Below are positions 1 to 7,404 of a DNA stretch of 64,000 nucleotides, one piece after another. The DNA lies in contig NZ_BCUX01000008.1 of NCBI RefSeq assembly GCF_001591445.1, forward strand, positions 179,035-243,034. The letters run 5' to 3'. Each line of letters starts with the position of its first letter. Position 1 is the stretch's first letter. Under the pieces are notes generated by a model, which made no database searches, was not told the origin of the DNA, and saw nothing but the letters and a program-made list of their open reading frames with translations. Origin of the DNA: Neobacillus drentensis NBRC 102427. Lineage in GTDB: Bacteria > Bacillota > Bacilli > Bacillales > Cytobacillaceae. The position numbers and the translations under genes are program-made.

Positions 1-702
1 ATCGTAATGATTGCAACAGGAAGACCTTATCGTTCCAGTGAGATGTATTATCGGGAATTGGATTTGGACACACCTATTGTCAATTTCAACGGAGCCTTTA
101 TGCATCATCCTCGAAATCCTGATTGGGGATTTTATCATGAACCCCTGGATGTGAAGGTAGCAAAAGAAATTGTTGAAGCATGCAGAAGTTTTCACTTCCA
201 TAACATTATTGCCGAAGTAATTGATGATGTTTATTTCCATTACCATGATGAGAAGCTTTTAGATATTTTTAACTTTGGAAATCCAAAAATCACTACAGGT
301 GATTTAGCAAATTATTTGAATGATTCGCCCACTAGTTTGTTAATCCATACGGAGGAGGATCAATTAAAAACAATCCGTGATCATTTATCGGCTGTTCATG
401 CAGAAGTGATTGATCATCGCAGTTGGGCCGCACCTTGGCATGTGATTGAAATTATTAAGGTTGGTTTAAATAAGGCCGTTGGGTTAAAAAAGGCTTCTGA
501 TTTTTATGGTATTCCTTCGGATAGGGTTGTTGCCTTTGGAGATGAAGACAACGATCTAGAAATGCTTGAGTATGCCGGGCATGGTATTGCGATGGGTAAT
601 GCAATTGAAAAGGTGAAAAATATTGCTAATGACGTTACTTTGAGCAACGAAGAAGATGGTGTTGCTCAATATTTGGCAGATTTGTTAAAGATAAATTATT
701 AA
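1..702 (+). CDS. yitU: Cof-type HAD-IIB hydrolase, YitU-like, 5' end cut by window edge
   Basis: The frame is open from base 1, and the first visible codons read I-V-M-I-A-T-G-R-P, the motif II region (TGR) that normally follows the DxDGT motif by about 30 residues. The true start is therefore outside the window, and ATG 7 is internal. The C-terminal part carries the family signature GDEDNDLEML (metal-binding motif IV) followed by a GIAMGNA loop. Proteins of this family are cytosolic sugar- or nucleotide-phosphate phosphatases with loose specificity. The neighbours yitR, yitT and yitS match the B. subtilis yit cluster, hence the symbol. The nucleophile cannot be inspected here. Confidence 0.85.
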   Translation: MVMIATGRPYRSSEMYYRELDLDTPIVNFNGAFMHHPRNPDWGFYHEPLDVKVAKEIVEACRSFHFHNIIAEVIDDVYFHYHDEKLLDIFNFGNPKITTGDLANYLNDSPTSLLIHTEEDQLKTIRDHLSAVHAEVIDHRSWAAPWHVIEIIKVGLNKAVGLKKASDFYGIPSDRVVAFGDEDNDLEMLEYAGHGIAMGNAIEKVKNIANDVTLSNEEDGVAQYLADLLKINY

Positions 703-748
703 CAGTCTTTCACCATTGTTTACCTAAATGAACCTACCTCTTTTGGTA

Positions 749-755
749 CATACTA
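749..755 (+). promoter_or_regulatory. possible sigma-G type -10 element (CATACTA)
   Basis: CATACTA matches the forespore sigma-G -10 consensus and lies 59 bases before the next start codon. A good -35 element was not found at the usual distance, so this is only suggestive. It would make the following small genes forespore-expressed. Confidence 0.3.
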
Positions 756-813
756 TTTTTTGAGGCAGCGTTGCTGTTTCAATTTGAGCTATGAGCATAT
801 TGGAGGGATTCGA

Positions 814-966
814 ATGGGTAAACGAAACAAATCAAAACGCTTTGTCCAGCAAGGAGTAGATACGGTCAGCAAGCACGCGGAACGTATTCCTTATCACATG
901 ACCTACGCTGAAGCAGAAGCTCAGAAGATGGCCAATGTGCAAGAATCCTCGCTTGGAGGAATATAA
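814..966 (+). CDS. small basic protein of 50 aa, family not recognised
   Basis: The ATG at 814 is preceded by TGGAGGGATTCG, a strong ribosome-binding site, and is preferred over the upstream in-frame codon at 760. The N-terminus is lysine/arginine rich (MGKRNKSKR) and the rest is polar and helical-looking, with no signal peptide, cysteines or membrane segment. Size, composition and a possible sigma-G -10 element upstream resemble minor small acid-soluble spore proteins, but I cannot assign it to a named Ssp family. The next gene, yitR, starts one base after its stop codon, so the two are probably cotranscribed and translationally coupled. Confidence 0.65.
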   Translation: MGKRNKSKRFVQQGVDTVSKHAERIPYHMTYAEAEAQKMANVQESSLGGI

Positions 967-967
967 C

Positions 968-1153
968 ATGGGAAACCAATTGTTCCAAGAAGCACGAAGA
1001 TTTGTTGAAATGGCGAAGTCTGCCAACCCAGCTGAAAGTGATTCTGCTGTTGCGAAAGCTAAAAATGCATTAAGTTCTGCTTATGCAAATTCGACTGTAG
1101 CAGAGCAAGCACAGCTCCAACAAATGCAACAAGAGCTTGAACAGATAACTTAA
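968..1153 (+). CDS. yitR: DUF3813 family protein, YitR-like (61 aa)
   Basis: The start at ATG 968 follows GGAGGAATATAAC, which overlaps the end of the previous gene. An earlier in-frame codon at 935 lies inside that gene and has no ribosome-binding site. The protein is a short soluble helical polypeptide rich in Ala and Gln (NALSSAYANSTVAEQ, then QLQQMQQELEQ). It resembles YitR of the yitR-yitS-yitT cluster, and both other members follow here. No function is known. Transcription probably ends at the hairpin that follows directly. Confidence 0.75.
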   Translation: MGNQLFQEARRFVEMAKSANPAESDSAVAKAKNALSSAYANSTVAEQAQLQQMQQELEQIT

Positions 1154-1156
1154 AAC

Positions 1157-1192
1157 AGAAAAGCGGAGGCGCCAAGGCGCTTCCGCTTTTCT
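1157..1192. terminator. bidirectional terminator made of a dispersed GC-rich palindrome
   Basis: Arms 1157-1173 and 1176-1192 pair over 17 bases with one G/T wobble. The core AGCGGAGGCGCC / GGCGCTTCCGCT is flanked by A and T runs, so it can stop both yitR and the convergent yitT, whose stop codon it overlaps. The same core recurs after prsA at 52055-52096. Confidence 0.8.
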
Positions 1193-2033
1193 ACTCTTTT
1201 CGAAAAAATCCATAGATATTTGTCGTTTGAATGATATTTGTAAACGCCTTTGGATCGACTTCTTTTAGGATTCTTTCTAAATCATAAAGTTCATAGCGGG
1301 TAATTACCACCATTAACATTTCTCTTGCTTCGTTTGAAAAAGCCCCTTTTGCAGGAAGGATCGTTATCCCTCGCACTAGTCTCTCCTGGATAGCCTTTTT
1401 CATTTCGTCCGTCTTTTTGGTAATAATCATGGCCGTGAGTTTTGCATGTCTAGTATGAATAGCATCAATCACTCTTGTTGAAGTATATAATGTTACAAGC
1501 GTATAAAGGGCTTTTTCCCAGCCATACAAAAATCCTGCTGTTATTATAATCACCCCATTTATAACCAACATATAGGGTCCAATTGGCTTGTCTTTCATTC
1601 TCGATAAAACCATGGCAATGATATCAACACCACCTGTTGAGGCTCCCCATTTTAACGTAATCCCGACACCAACGGCTTGGATAACACCACCAAAAACAGC
1701 ATTAAGAAGGATGTCTCCTGAAACTTGTTTTATCGGAATGAGTGTCAAAAATAGTGAGGTCAAGGCAACACTTATAAAGCTATAGACGGTAAATGATTTC
1801 CCTACTTTTTTCCAGCCCAGTATAGCCACAGGAATATTCAATAAAAATAATAAGAAACCTAATGAAACTTGGATGGGAGTATAGTCACCTAACACCTTTG
1901 AAAGAAGTTGTGCTATTCCCGTAAATCCACTTGAATAAATATTTGCTGGAATTAAAAATAAGTTCATCGCTAGTGCACCTAACAATGACCCAGCTGCCAC
2001 CACCGCCAGTTTTTTCATCTGGAGCCATATCAT
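1191..2033 (-). CDS. yitT: YitT family membrane protein (DUF161/DUF2179)
   Basis: A 280-residue protein with about five to six hydrophobic segments in the first 200 residues (for example LLGALAMNLFLIPANIY and VSLGFLLFLLNIPVAILGW), followed by a cytosolic C-terminal DUF2179-type domain from about residue 200 (KLTAMIITKKTDEMKKAI to the end). The GGVDIIAMVLSR segment is characteristic of the family. AAGGAG stands 9 bases before the ATG. It belongs to a widespread integral membrane family of unsettled function. It faces yitR and diverges from yitS, consistent with a rearranged yitR-S-T cluster. Confidence 0.88.
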   Translation of the reverse strand: MIWLQMKKLAVVAAGSLLGALAMNLFLIPANIYSSGFTGIAQLLSKVLGDYTPIQVSLGFLLFLLNIPVAILGWKKVGKSFTVYSFISVALTSLFLTLIPIKQVSGDILLNAVFGGVIQAVGVGITLKWGASTGGVDIIAMVLSRMKDKPIGPYMLVINGVIIITAGFLYGWEKALYTLVTLYTSTRVIDAIHTRHAKLTAMIITKKTDEMKKAIQERLVRGITILPAKGAFSNEAREMLMVVITRYELYDLERILKEVDPKAFTNIIQTTNIYGFFRKE

Positions 2034-2156
2034 GTTAATTTCTCCTTTATGTGAAATTGGGAAACGTTTTATACTTTTGTAGTGAATGATAATTGTATTT
2101 TTAGCTTGAAACCGATAAACTGAAACTATAAATTAGCTTGAAAGCAGGTGAGCTTC

Positions 2157-3023
2157 ATGCAGGTAAGAATACTGGCTGATAGCGCATGCGATTTACCAAA
2201 AAGTTTTTATGACGAGAATCATGTCACTTTATTTCCTTTAAAAGTTGAGATTAACGGCAAAGAATATGAAGATGTAAAAACAATTGCTCCACACACCGTT
2301 TATGAAGCAATCCGAACTGGGATTGTTCCAAAAACCTCTCAGGTATCTCCACATTTGTTTGAGGAAATATTTACTGAAATGGCAGAAAAAAATGAAGACG
2401 GGATATACATAGCTTTTTCTTCCGAGTTATCTGGTACATATTCTACCGCTGTTATGATTCTTGAGCAAGTGAAGGAAAAATATCCAGATTTTAATTTAAC
2501 AATTGTCGATACCAAATGTGCATCTCTTGGATTTGGTCTTGTGGTTAAAGAAGCAGCAGCTCTCGCTTTGAAAAGTGTTGGTAAAGAAAAAATCTTAGAA
2601 GATGTTCTGTTTAGAAGCCAACACATGGAACATCTTTTTACTGTTGAAGATTTAGATTATTTAGCAAAGGGTGGCCGCGTTTCGAAAGCCTCTGCTTTCT
2701 TAGGCGGATTATTGAATATTAAGCCCATCTTAAATGTGGAAGACGGGAAACTTGTCCCCATTGAAAAGATACGCGGGAAGAAAAAAGTAATGCGGCGTAT
2801 CATCGAAATCATGAAGGAACGCGGGGCAAATATGGAAGACCAAGTGATTGGGATTAGCCAAGCCGATTGTGAAGAAACCACCTTAGAAATGAAATCCATG
2901 ATTGAAGAAGAATTCCACCCTAAAGAAGTATTCATTACTTCAATTGGTTCTACCGTTGGGTCACACACAGGTGCAGGAACTATCGCAATTTTCTTTTTAA
3001 ATGAAATACCATCTTCAAATTAA
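2157..3023 (+). CDS. yitS: DegV family fatty-acid-binding protein
   Basis: A 288-residue DegV protein. The start at ATG 2157 is chosen because AGGTGA lies 6 bases upstream; the in-frame GTG 2148 lacks a ribosome-binding site. Family landmarks are the N-terminal ILADSACDLP, the SSELSGTY loop, and the C-terminal SIGSTVGSHTGAGTIAIFF, which in known structures contacts a bound fatty acid. Such proteins deliver fatty acids to the FakA kinase. The 5' region has a repeated TTAGCTTGAAA (2101-2111 and 2134-2144) of unknown meaning. Confidence 0.9.
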   Translation: MQVRILADSACDLPKSFYDENHVTLFPLKVEINGKEYEDVKTIAPHTVYEAIRTGIVPKTSQVSPHLFEEIFTEMAEKNEDGIYIAFSSELSGTYSTAVMILEQVKEKYPDFNLTIVDTKCASLGFGLVVKEAAALALKSVGKEKILEDVLFRSQHMEHLFTVEDLDYLAKGGRVSKASAFLGGLLNIKPILNVEDGKLVPIEKIRGKKKVMRRIIEIMKERGANMEDQVIGISQADCEETTLEMKSMIEEEFHPKEVFITSIGSTVGSHTGAGTIAIFFLNEIPSSN

Positions 3024-3059
3024 AAAAATGAGTGAGGTTTAAACACCGCACTCATTTTT
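3024..3059 (+). terminator. rho-independent terminator after yitS
   Basis: AAAAATGAGTG (3024-3034) pairs with CACTCATTTTT (3049-3059), with an additional inner GGT/ACC pairing, and ends in a T run. The A-rich left arm could also serve the opposite strand. Confidence 0.8.
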
Positions 3060-3066
3060 CATTCAT

Positions 3067-3198
3067 CTATTTATGGTCTGTCTTCTTGGAATATTGATTT
3101 TTTCCAGCTTGACGATTTTTTTCGCGCATCATATTCTTTTCATGGCGAAGGGCATTGTTGTCTTTTGCTTTTTTATCGTTGTCTGATGTGTGTGGCAT
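3067..3198 (-). CDS. DUF3941-type small protein (43 aa)
   Basis: A short ORF starting at the complement of 3196-3198 behind an AAAGGGG ribosome-binding site 6 bases upstream. The product is very hydrophilic (MPHTSDNDKKAKDNNALRH at the start, NQYSKKTDHK at the end), with no cysteines or membrane segments. The SDNDKK/KDNN and QYSKKTDH motifs are what I remember of the DUF3941 family of Bacillaceae. Function is unknown. It appears to be a monocistronic unit between yitS and cvfB. Confidence 0.7.
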   Translation of the reverse strand: MPHTSDNDKKAKDNNALRHEKNMMREKNRQAGKNQYSKKTDHK

Positions 3199-3264
3199 AA
3201 GCTTACCCCTTTCAAATAGATTCACTTTAGTTTCTGTCAATTTGAAAAGAGTATGTAAAATACC

Positions 3265-4128
3265 TTAATCTTTCTTCACATATGTCCAGTTGCCCTCTTG
3301 GTACACCCTGCCCTCTTTCATAAGCTTTCCAAGTGCACGTTTGAAGGCACCTTTACTCAAATCGAAACGATCTTTTATATCTTCAGGCATGCTTTTATCG
3401 TTATATGGCATGGCACCATTTCTGCTCATTAGATATTCATATATCCGTTCTGAATCTAGATCCTGCGATTCCTCTTTCCTTGCTAATAAAGAAACGTTAA
3501 TCGTTCCGTCTTCCTTAACGTCAATAATCCGTCCCTCAACCTTTTGACCTATACGAGGCTCTTCCAGTCTTTGTGATTCATGAATAAACCCTTTGAAGCC
3601 TTCTATTGTATAAATCCAACTGCCTACTTTAGCTGTACGATAAATATGGCCCTGCACATTTTTATTAAAGTTTTCTCTTGTTGCTTTCACGGATATGGAT
3701 TCAATCACCTGGTCACTGGCCAGCTTCGCGTAAAGAAGATAAGTACTGCTAAGCTTTAAAGTAATATAGACTAAATCTCCTGGCTTCGGCCATACTGACT
3801 TATGCACAGGCAAATCATCGATTCCTAACAGAATATCCTTTGGAAGGCCAATATTTATAAAAACGCCAATTCTCGGATTTACGTCTGTTGCTTTAACCCA
3901 AGCATAGCGTCCAATTGCTACCTCTGGAGTCGTAGTTGATGCAGAGATTCGACCTTCTGAATCAACATAAAGAAACACTTCAACTTGATCTTCTACTTCT
4001 AATTCTTGGTTGGCTTGATTTGTATGCAGCAGAACATCTTCATTTCCGTCCGTTAAAAAATAGCCAAATGAAGCCTTGCGGGCTACTGTTAATGTGGTCG
4101 TTTGACCGATAAGTTCATTTAAAGACAT
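3265..4128 (-). CDS. cvfB: S1 RNA-binding protein CvfB/YitL
   Basis: A 287-residue protein with the CvfB layout: three OB/S1-like domains (about residues 1-60, 65-145 and 150-215, the last with GFIHESQ and VEGRIIDVKEDGTINVSLL) and a C-terminal winged helix (about 225-287, DLSKGAFKRALGKLMKEGRV). Staphylococcal CvfB binds RNA and affects virulence-factor expression; YitL is the B. subtilis homologue. AAGGAG precedes the ATG. It diverges from yitK, as in the yit region of B. subtilis. Confidence 0.9.
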   Translation of the reverse strand: MSLNELIGQTTTLTVARKASFGYFLTDGNEDVLLHTNQANQELEVEDQVEVFLYVDSEGRISASTTTPEVAIGRYAWVKATDVNPRIGVFINIGLPKDILLGIDDLPVHKSVWPKPGDLVYITLKLSSTYLLYAKLASDQVIESISVKATRENFNKNVQGHIYRTAKVGSWIYTIEGFKGFIHESQRLEEPRIGQKVEGRIIDVKEDGTINVSLLARKEESQDLDSERIYEYLMSRNGAMPYNDKSMPEDIKDRFDLSKGAFKRALGKLMKEGRVYQEGNWTYVKKD

Positions 4129-4170
4129 ATATAACTCCTTCTTTCTTTTTCGGAGAATTTTCCTAAGCGG

Positions 4171-4199
4171 TTGTTACAACTGCTATATTTTACTATAAT
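4171..4199 (+). promoter_or_regulatory. candidate sigma-A promoter of yitK
   Basis: TTGTTA at 4171-4176 and TATAAT at 4194-4199 are separated by 17 bases, with the start codon 67 bases beyond. The -10 is perfect and the -35 matches at four of six positions. Confidence 0.55.
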
Positions 4200-4265
4200 G
4201 TACCCATAAAGGGAAACTTTAGCAGGTTTTGTTTCAATATATAGTTATAAAATGGAGGTTTGTTT

Positions 4266-4763
4266 ATGTCAAAAGATAGCTCATTTGATATTGTTTCTCA
4301 GGTCGATTTATCTGAAGTTTCAAATGCGATTGCCCAAACAATGAAGGAAATTGGTACGCGCTATGACTTTAAGGGCAGTAAAAGTGAAGTCTCACTTGAT
4401 AAAGAAAAAGAAGAGCTGGTTCTTATTTCAGATGATGAATATAAAATGGATCAGCTGAAAGACGTTTTATTTAGCAAATTAATGAAACGAAGCGTTCCGG
4501 TTAGAAATCTTGACTACGGGAAAGTTGAAAAGGCATCGGGTGGAACGGTTCGTCAAAGAGCTAAATTGGTTCAAGGTATTGATAAAGAAAATGCAAAAAA
4601 AATCAATACCATTATTAAAAACAGCGGCGTCAAAGTAAAAAGTCAGGTCCAAGATGACCAAGTCCGTGTGACAGGGAAGAACCGCGATGATTTACAAAAA
4701 ATAATCTCACTAGTGCGTGAAGCTGACTTAACGGTTGATGTCCAATTTATTAATTATCGGTAA
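4266..4763 (+). CDS. yitK: YajQ family nucleotide-binding protein
   Basis: A 165-residue protein, close to the usual 163. The ATG at 4266 lies 6 bases after GGAGGT; an upstream in-frame TTG at 4260 touches that site and is rejected. Family motifs are FDIVSQVD near the N-terminus, [13 protein letters not shown] at about 36-48, and the C-terminal [11 protein letters not shown]. YajQ proteins have two RRM-like folds; some bind cyclic di-GMP, which has not been shown for this lineage to my knowledge. A sigma-A-like promoter and a terminator suggest a single-gene unit. Confidence 0.92.
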   Translation: MSKDSSFDIVSQVDLSEVSNAIAQTMKEIGTRYDFKGSKSEVSLDKEKEELVLISDDEYKMDQLKDVLFSKLMKRSVPVRNLDYGKVEKASGGTVRQRAKLVQGIDKENAKKINTIIKNSGVKVKSQVQDDQVRVTGKNRDDLQKIISLVREADLTVDVQFINYR

Positions 4764-4772
4764 AAGGACTTG

Positions 4773-4803
4773 GCGGAAGGATTTTTAATCCTTTCGCTTT
4801 TTT
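4773..4803 (+). terminator. rho-independent terminator after yitK
   Basis: GCGGAAGGATT (4773-4783) pairs with AATCCTTTCGC (4787-4797), with one mismatch-tolerant position, followed by a T run. Confidence 0.85.
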
Positions 4804-4877
4804 ATTATCTTTATTTTTCATAATTTGAACCATTTATCTAAAACTATTAGAGAGTAAACACTTGGAGGTTTTAGTAA

Positions 4878-5750
4878 ATGAGTAACAATCAAAAGCAACA
4901 AAAGCCAACCTTTCCACCTCAGCATCAGAACCATCAGCCAGGAATAGAAAGTGAAATGAATCCTCGTCCGATCTCAGTAGACCCTAATTATAAACCAGGG
5001 GGAAAATTAACTGGTAAAACAGCGATTATTACTGGAGGCGACAGCGGGATCGGCAAATCTGTTGCGATTTATTTTGCCAAAGAAGGGGCAGACGTAGCAA
5101 TTGTCTATTTAGAAGAGCATCAAGATGCAGAAGAAACTAAGCAATTGATCGAAGCCGAAGGTCGAAGATGTCTTTTATATTCAGGCGACATTGGCAATGA
5201 AGATTTTTGTAAAGAGACTGTCAATAAGATTCATTCTGAATTTGGCAGGTTAGATATCCTTGTCAATAACGCCGCGGAGCAGCATCCGCAAAAAAGCTTA
5301 TTATCGATTACTTCACAACAATTGGAAAAAACATTCCGCACCAATATATTCTCCTTTTTTTATATGACGAAAATGGCCCTGCCTTTTTTAAAACAGGGTG
5401 CATCCATCATAAATACTTCCTCGATTACTGCTTATAAGGGGAATGAACAATTATTGGATTACTCTGCAACAAAAGGTGCGGTGGTTTCCTTTACCCGCTC
5501 ATTGGCAATGTCGCTCGCACCTCAAGGGATTCGTGTGAACGGTGTAGCCCCGGGTCCGATTTGGACACCGCTCATTCCATCGACTTTCCCGGCTGATCAA
5601 GTTGCTGTTTTTGGGTCAAGCACCCCAATGGGTAGAGCTGGCCAACCCTATGAACTGGCCGCGAGCTATGTTTACCTGGCTTCAGATGACTCATCCTATG
5701 TTAGCGGGCAAATGATTCATGTTAATGGCGGGGAGATTGTTAATGGATAA
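4878..5750 (+). CDS. SDR family oxidoreductase, YdaD/YhdF type
   Basis: A 290-residue classical short-chain dehydrogenase with the roughly 45-residue polar, Pro/Gln-rich N-terminal extension typical of the YdaD/YhdF (general stress protein 39) subgroup. The cofactor motif TGGDSGIG is at about 53-60, NNAA at about 130, and the catalytic S-Y-K set in SSITAY...DYSATKGA. The N-terminal extension makes a sugar- or polyol-type substrate plausible, but it is not known. GGAGG is 9 bases before ATG 4878. In B. subtilis homologues belong to the sigma-B regulon; I could not find a convincing sigma-B promoter here. Confidence 0.88.
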   Translation: MSNNQKQQKPTFPPQHQNHQPGIESEMNPRPISVDPNYKPGGKLTGKTAIITGGDSGIGKSVAIYFAKEGADVAIVYLEEHQDAEETKQLIEAEGRRCLLYSGDIGNEDFCKETVNKIHSEFGRLDILVNNAAEQHPQKSLLSITSQQLEKTFRTNIFSFFYMTKMALPFLKQGASIINTSSITAYKGNEQLLDYSATKGAVVSFTRSLAMSLAPQGIRVNGVAPGPIWTPLIPSTFPADQVAVFGSSTPMGRAGQPYELAASYVYLASDDSSYVSGQMIHVNGGEIVNG

Positions 5751-5779
5751 AAAAAGTCGGGGAATCTCCCCGACTTTTT
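5751..5779. terminator. strong bidirectional terminator
   Basis: A perfect 13-bp stem AAAAAGTCGGGGA / TCCCCGACTTTTT with a three-base loop stands between the convergent SDR gene and the GH13-like gene. It overlaps the stop codon of the latter. Confidence 0.92.
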
Positions 5780-7289
5780 ATCTTTTTCGTTTTCTTATTT
5801 TATAAAGAAATAAGAAACACAACAGGTATACAACGACTAAGCTTGCGATTAATGAAAATTTGATGCCACTTTTCTCAGCTAACACATATATTTCCGAATT
5901 ATCCCGATCAAGAATAATCAAATATTTATTATCTTTACTAACAATTTTATCTCCGGCAAGCAAGCCTCGCAGCTCTTTCCCACCTTCAATCTGACTGCTT
6001 GTTAAGGTAACACTTTGGGATTTGCCCGTATTATTGATTGCAATAATCGACGTTTCACCTTTATATACTCGTTTATAAACAGCCATCCCGTTTTGATCAT
6101 AAAGCATTTCCATCGTCCCTCTTGTTAAAGAAGGAAGTGTATTTCTTAATTCCCCCACCTTGGTTATATAATCAATTAGTTCCTTCTCTGCCCGAAAGCT
6201 CATTTGCCCACGGTTATCCGGGATTTCTCCCCCATTTAAGGCAATCTCTGTTCCATAATAAAAAAGAGGGATTCCCGGGGTTGTATATAAATATACCAAT
6301 GCTGTTTTCCAGCGGGAGCCTGGGAACTGTTTCTTTGCGACAATGTCACTTGTAAATCTTGACGTATATTCGTTATCCATAAAATTAGCTCTTAAAAAGG
6401 AGTTCTGACCATTATCACCATCTGAATAAAGTTCGCGGAAGGACTGATCTGTTCCTGCAAATGTTTTTCTCAACTTTTCACTGTATGAGTAATTAACTAT
6501 GCTATCTATTCCGGCACCTTCATACTTTTTCAAATCAGTTGAAGTATTTTTTGACATTACTCCCATTAGGAAGAAGTTCTTCTTCTCTTGCTTAACTTCA
6601 TCTGAAAAATCATTCCAAAAACTTATGGGAACATAATTTACTTCTGGTAGACTCATCCCATCTATATTTGTTTTATCAATCCACCATTTTGCTGCCTCGA
6701 TTAAATATTTTTTAACTTCCGGGTTGTCCTGATTAAGGTCAGGCAAACCATCAACCCATCCATTTTCAAGCTCCTTTTGATTTACAATTCCATCTTGGAT
6801 ATCCTTTTTTTCATGAAACCAGTCCTGTTTATTGGAATCCTTTATCCACGGATGGTCTGCCGCTACATTATTCGTAACAAAATCAATCATTACCTTTATC
6901 TTGCGGTTATGTGCTTCTTTTACTAATGTTTGAAAAGACTTCAAAGTTCCAAAATGCTCATCCACTTTGTAAAAATCATTCACCCAAAAGCCATGGTATC
7001 CATTCTTGGCATTGTCAAAAATCGGTGTTAAGCGAATTGCAGTGAATCCCATTTCATGTATGTAATCCAATTTATCAATAATACCTTTAATATCCCCGCC
7101 GTTATATGCTAAAGGGTCTTTTGCGTTTACATCGATGTCATTTTTTCGATCTCCATCGTTGAAACGATCAATCATGATAGAATAAACGGTTTCATCCTGC
7201 CACAAGCGTTCTTTCTTTTCTACCGCTGCATTGGCAGGAAGCGATGAATTAAGTAATAACAGAATTAAAATGAGTGTAATTTTTTTCAT
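5778..7289 (-). CDS. membrane-anchored GH13-like protein with degenerate active site (pseudo-amylase)
   Basis: A 503-residue protein with a signal peptide (residues 1-21), a GH13 barrel and a C-terminal membrane anchor (about 474-497) followed by KIRKRKR, so the barrel should sit outside the cell. The fold landmarks are intact (HGFWVNDFYKVDEHFGT at about 99-115, GLPDLNQDNPEV at 181-192). Region I has N141 instead of His. Region II reads GMSLPEVNY, replacing the invariant Arg by S213, the nucleophile Asp by P215 and His by Y219. Region III has V244 instead of the acid Glu. Region IV reads MDNEY, keeping D305 but losing His-Asp. It should not hydrolyse glucans and may bind a carbohydrate or a partner. 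It follows asnO on the same strand, and its ribosome-binding site lies in a hairpin. Confidence 0.88.
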   Translation of the reverse strand: MKKITLILILLLLNSSLPANAAVEKKERLWQDETVYSIMIDRFNDGDRKNDIDVNAKDPLAYNGGDIKGIIDKLDYIHEMGFTAIRLTPIFDNAKNGYHGFWVNDFYKVDEHFGTLKSFQTLVKEAHNRKIKVMIDFVTNNVAADHPWIKDSNKQDWFHEKKDIQDGIVNQKELENGWVDGLPDLNQDNPEVKKYLIEAAKWWIDKTNIDGMSLPEVNYVPISFWNDFSDEVKQEKKNFFLMGVMSKNTSTDLKKYEGAGIDSIVNYSYSEKLRKTFAGTDQSFRELYSDGDNGQNSFLRANFMDNEYTSRFTSDIVAKKQFPGSRWKTALVYLYTTPGIPLFYYGTEIALNGGEIPDNRGQMSFRAEKELIDYITKVGELRNTLPSLTRGTMEMLYDQNGMAVYKRVYKGETSIIAINNTGKSQSVTLTSSQIEGGKELRGLLAGDKIVSKDNKYLIILDRDNSEIYVLAEKSGIKFSLIASLVVVYLLCFLFLYKIRKRKR

Positions 7290-7297
7290 ATAGTTTT

Positions 7298-7324
7298 ATC
7301 CTCCTCTAAAAAAGAGAAGAGGAT
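7298..7324 (-). promoter_or_regulatory. hairpin sequestering the Shine-Dalgarno of the GH13-like gene
   Basis: Arms 7298-7307 and 7315-7324 pair over 10 bases with one G-U wobble, and the loop 7308-7314 is U-rich on the transcript. The right arm of the transcript contains the GGAGG used by the GH13-like gene. It may mask translation initiation or shape processing of a transcript shared with asnO. Confidence 0.4.
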
Positions 7325-7404
7325 ATCCCCTTCCCTACACCCATTTTAATCTAATCAAGTTTTTATTCCAAATTTTAAATTCTTGGTTGTAACAATATTT
7401 ATGC

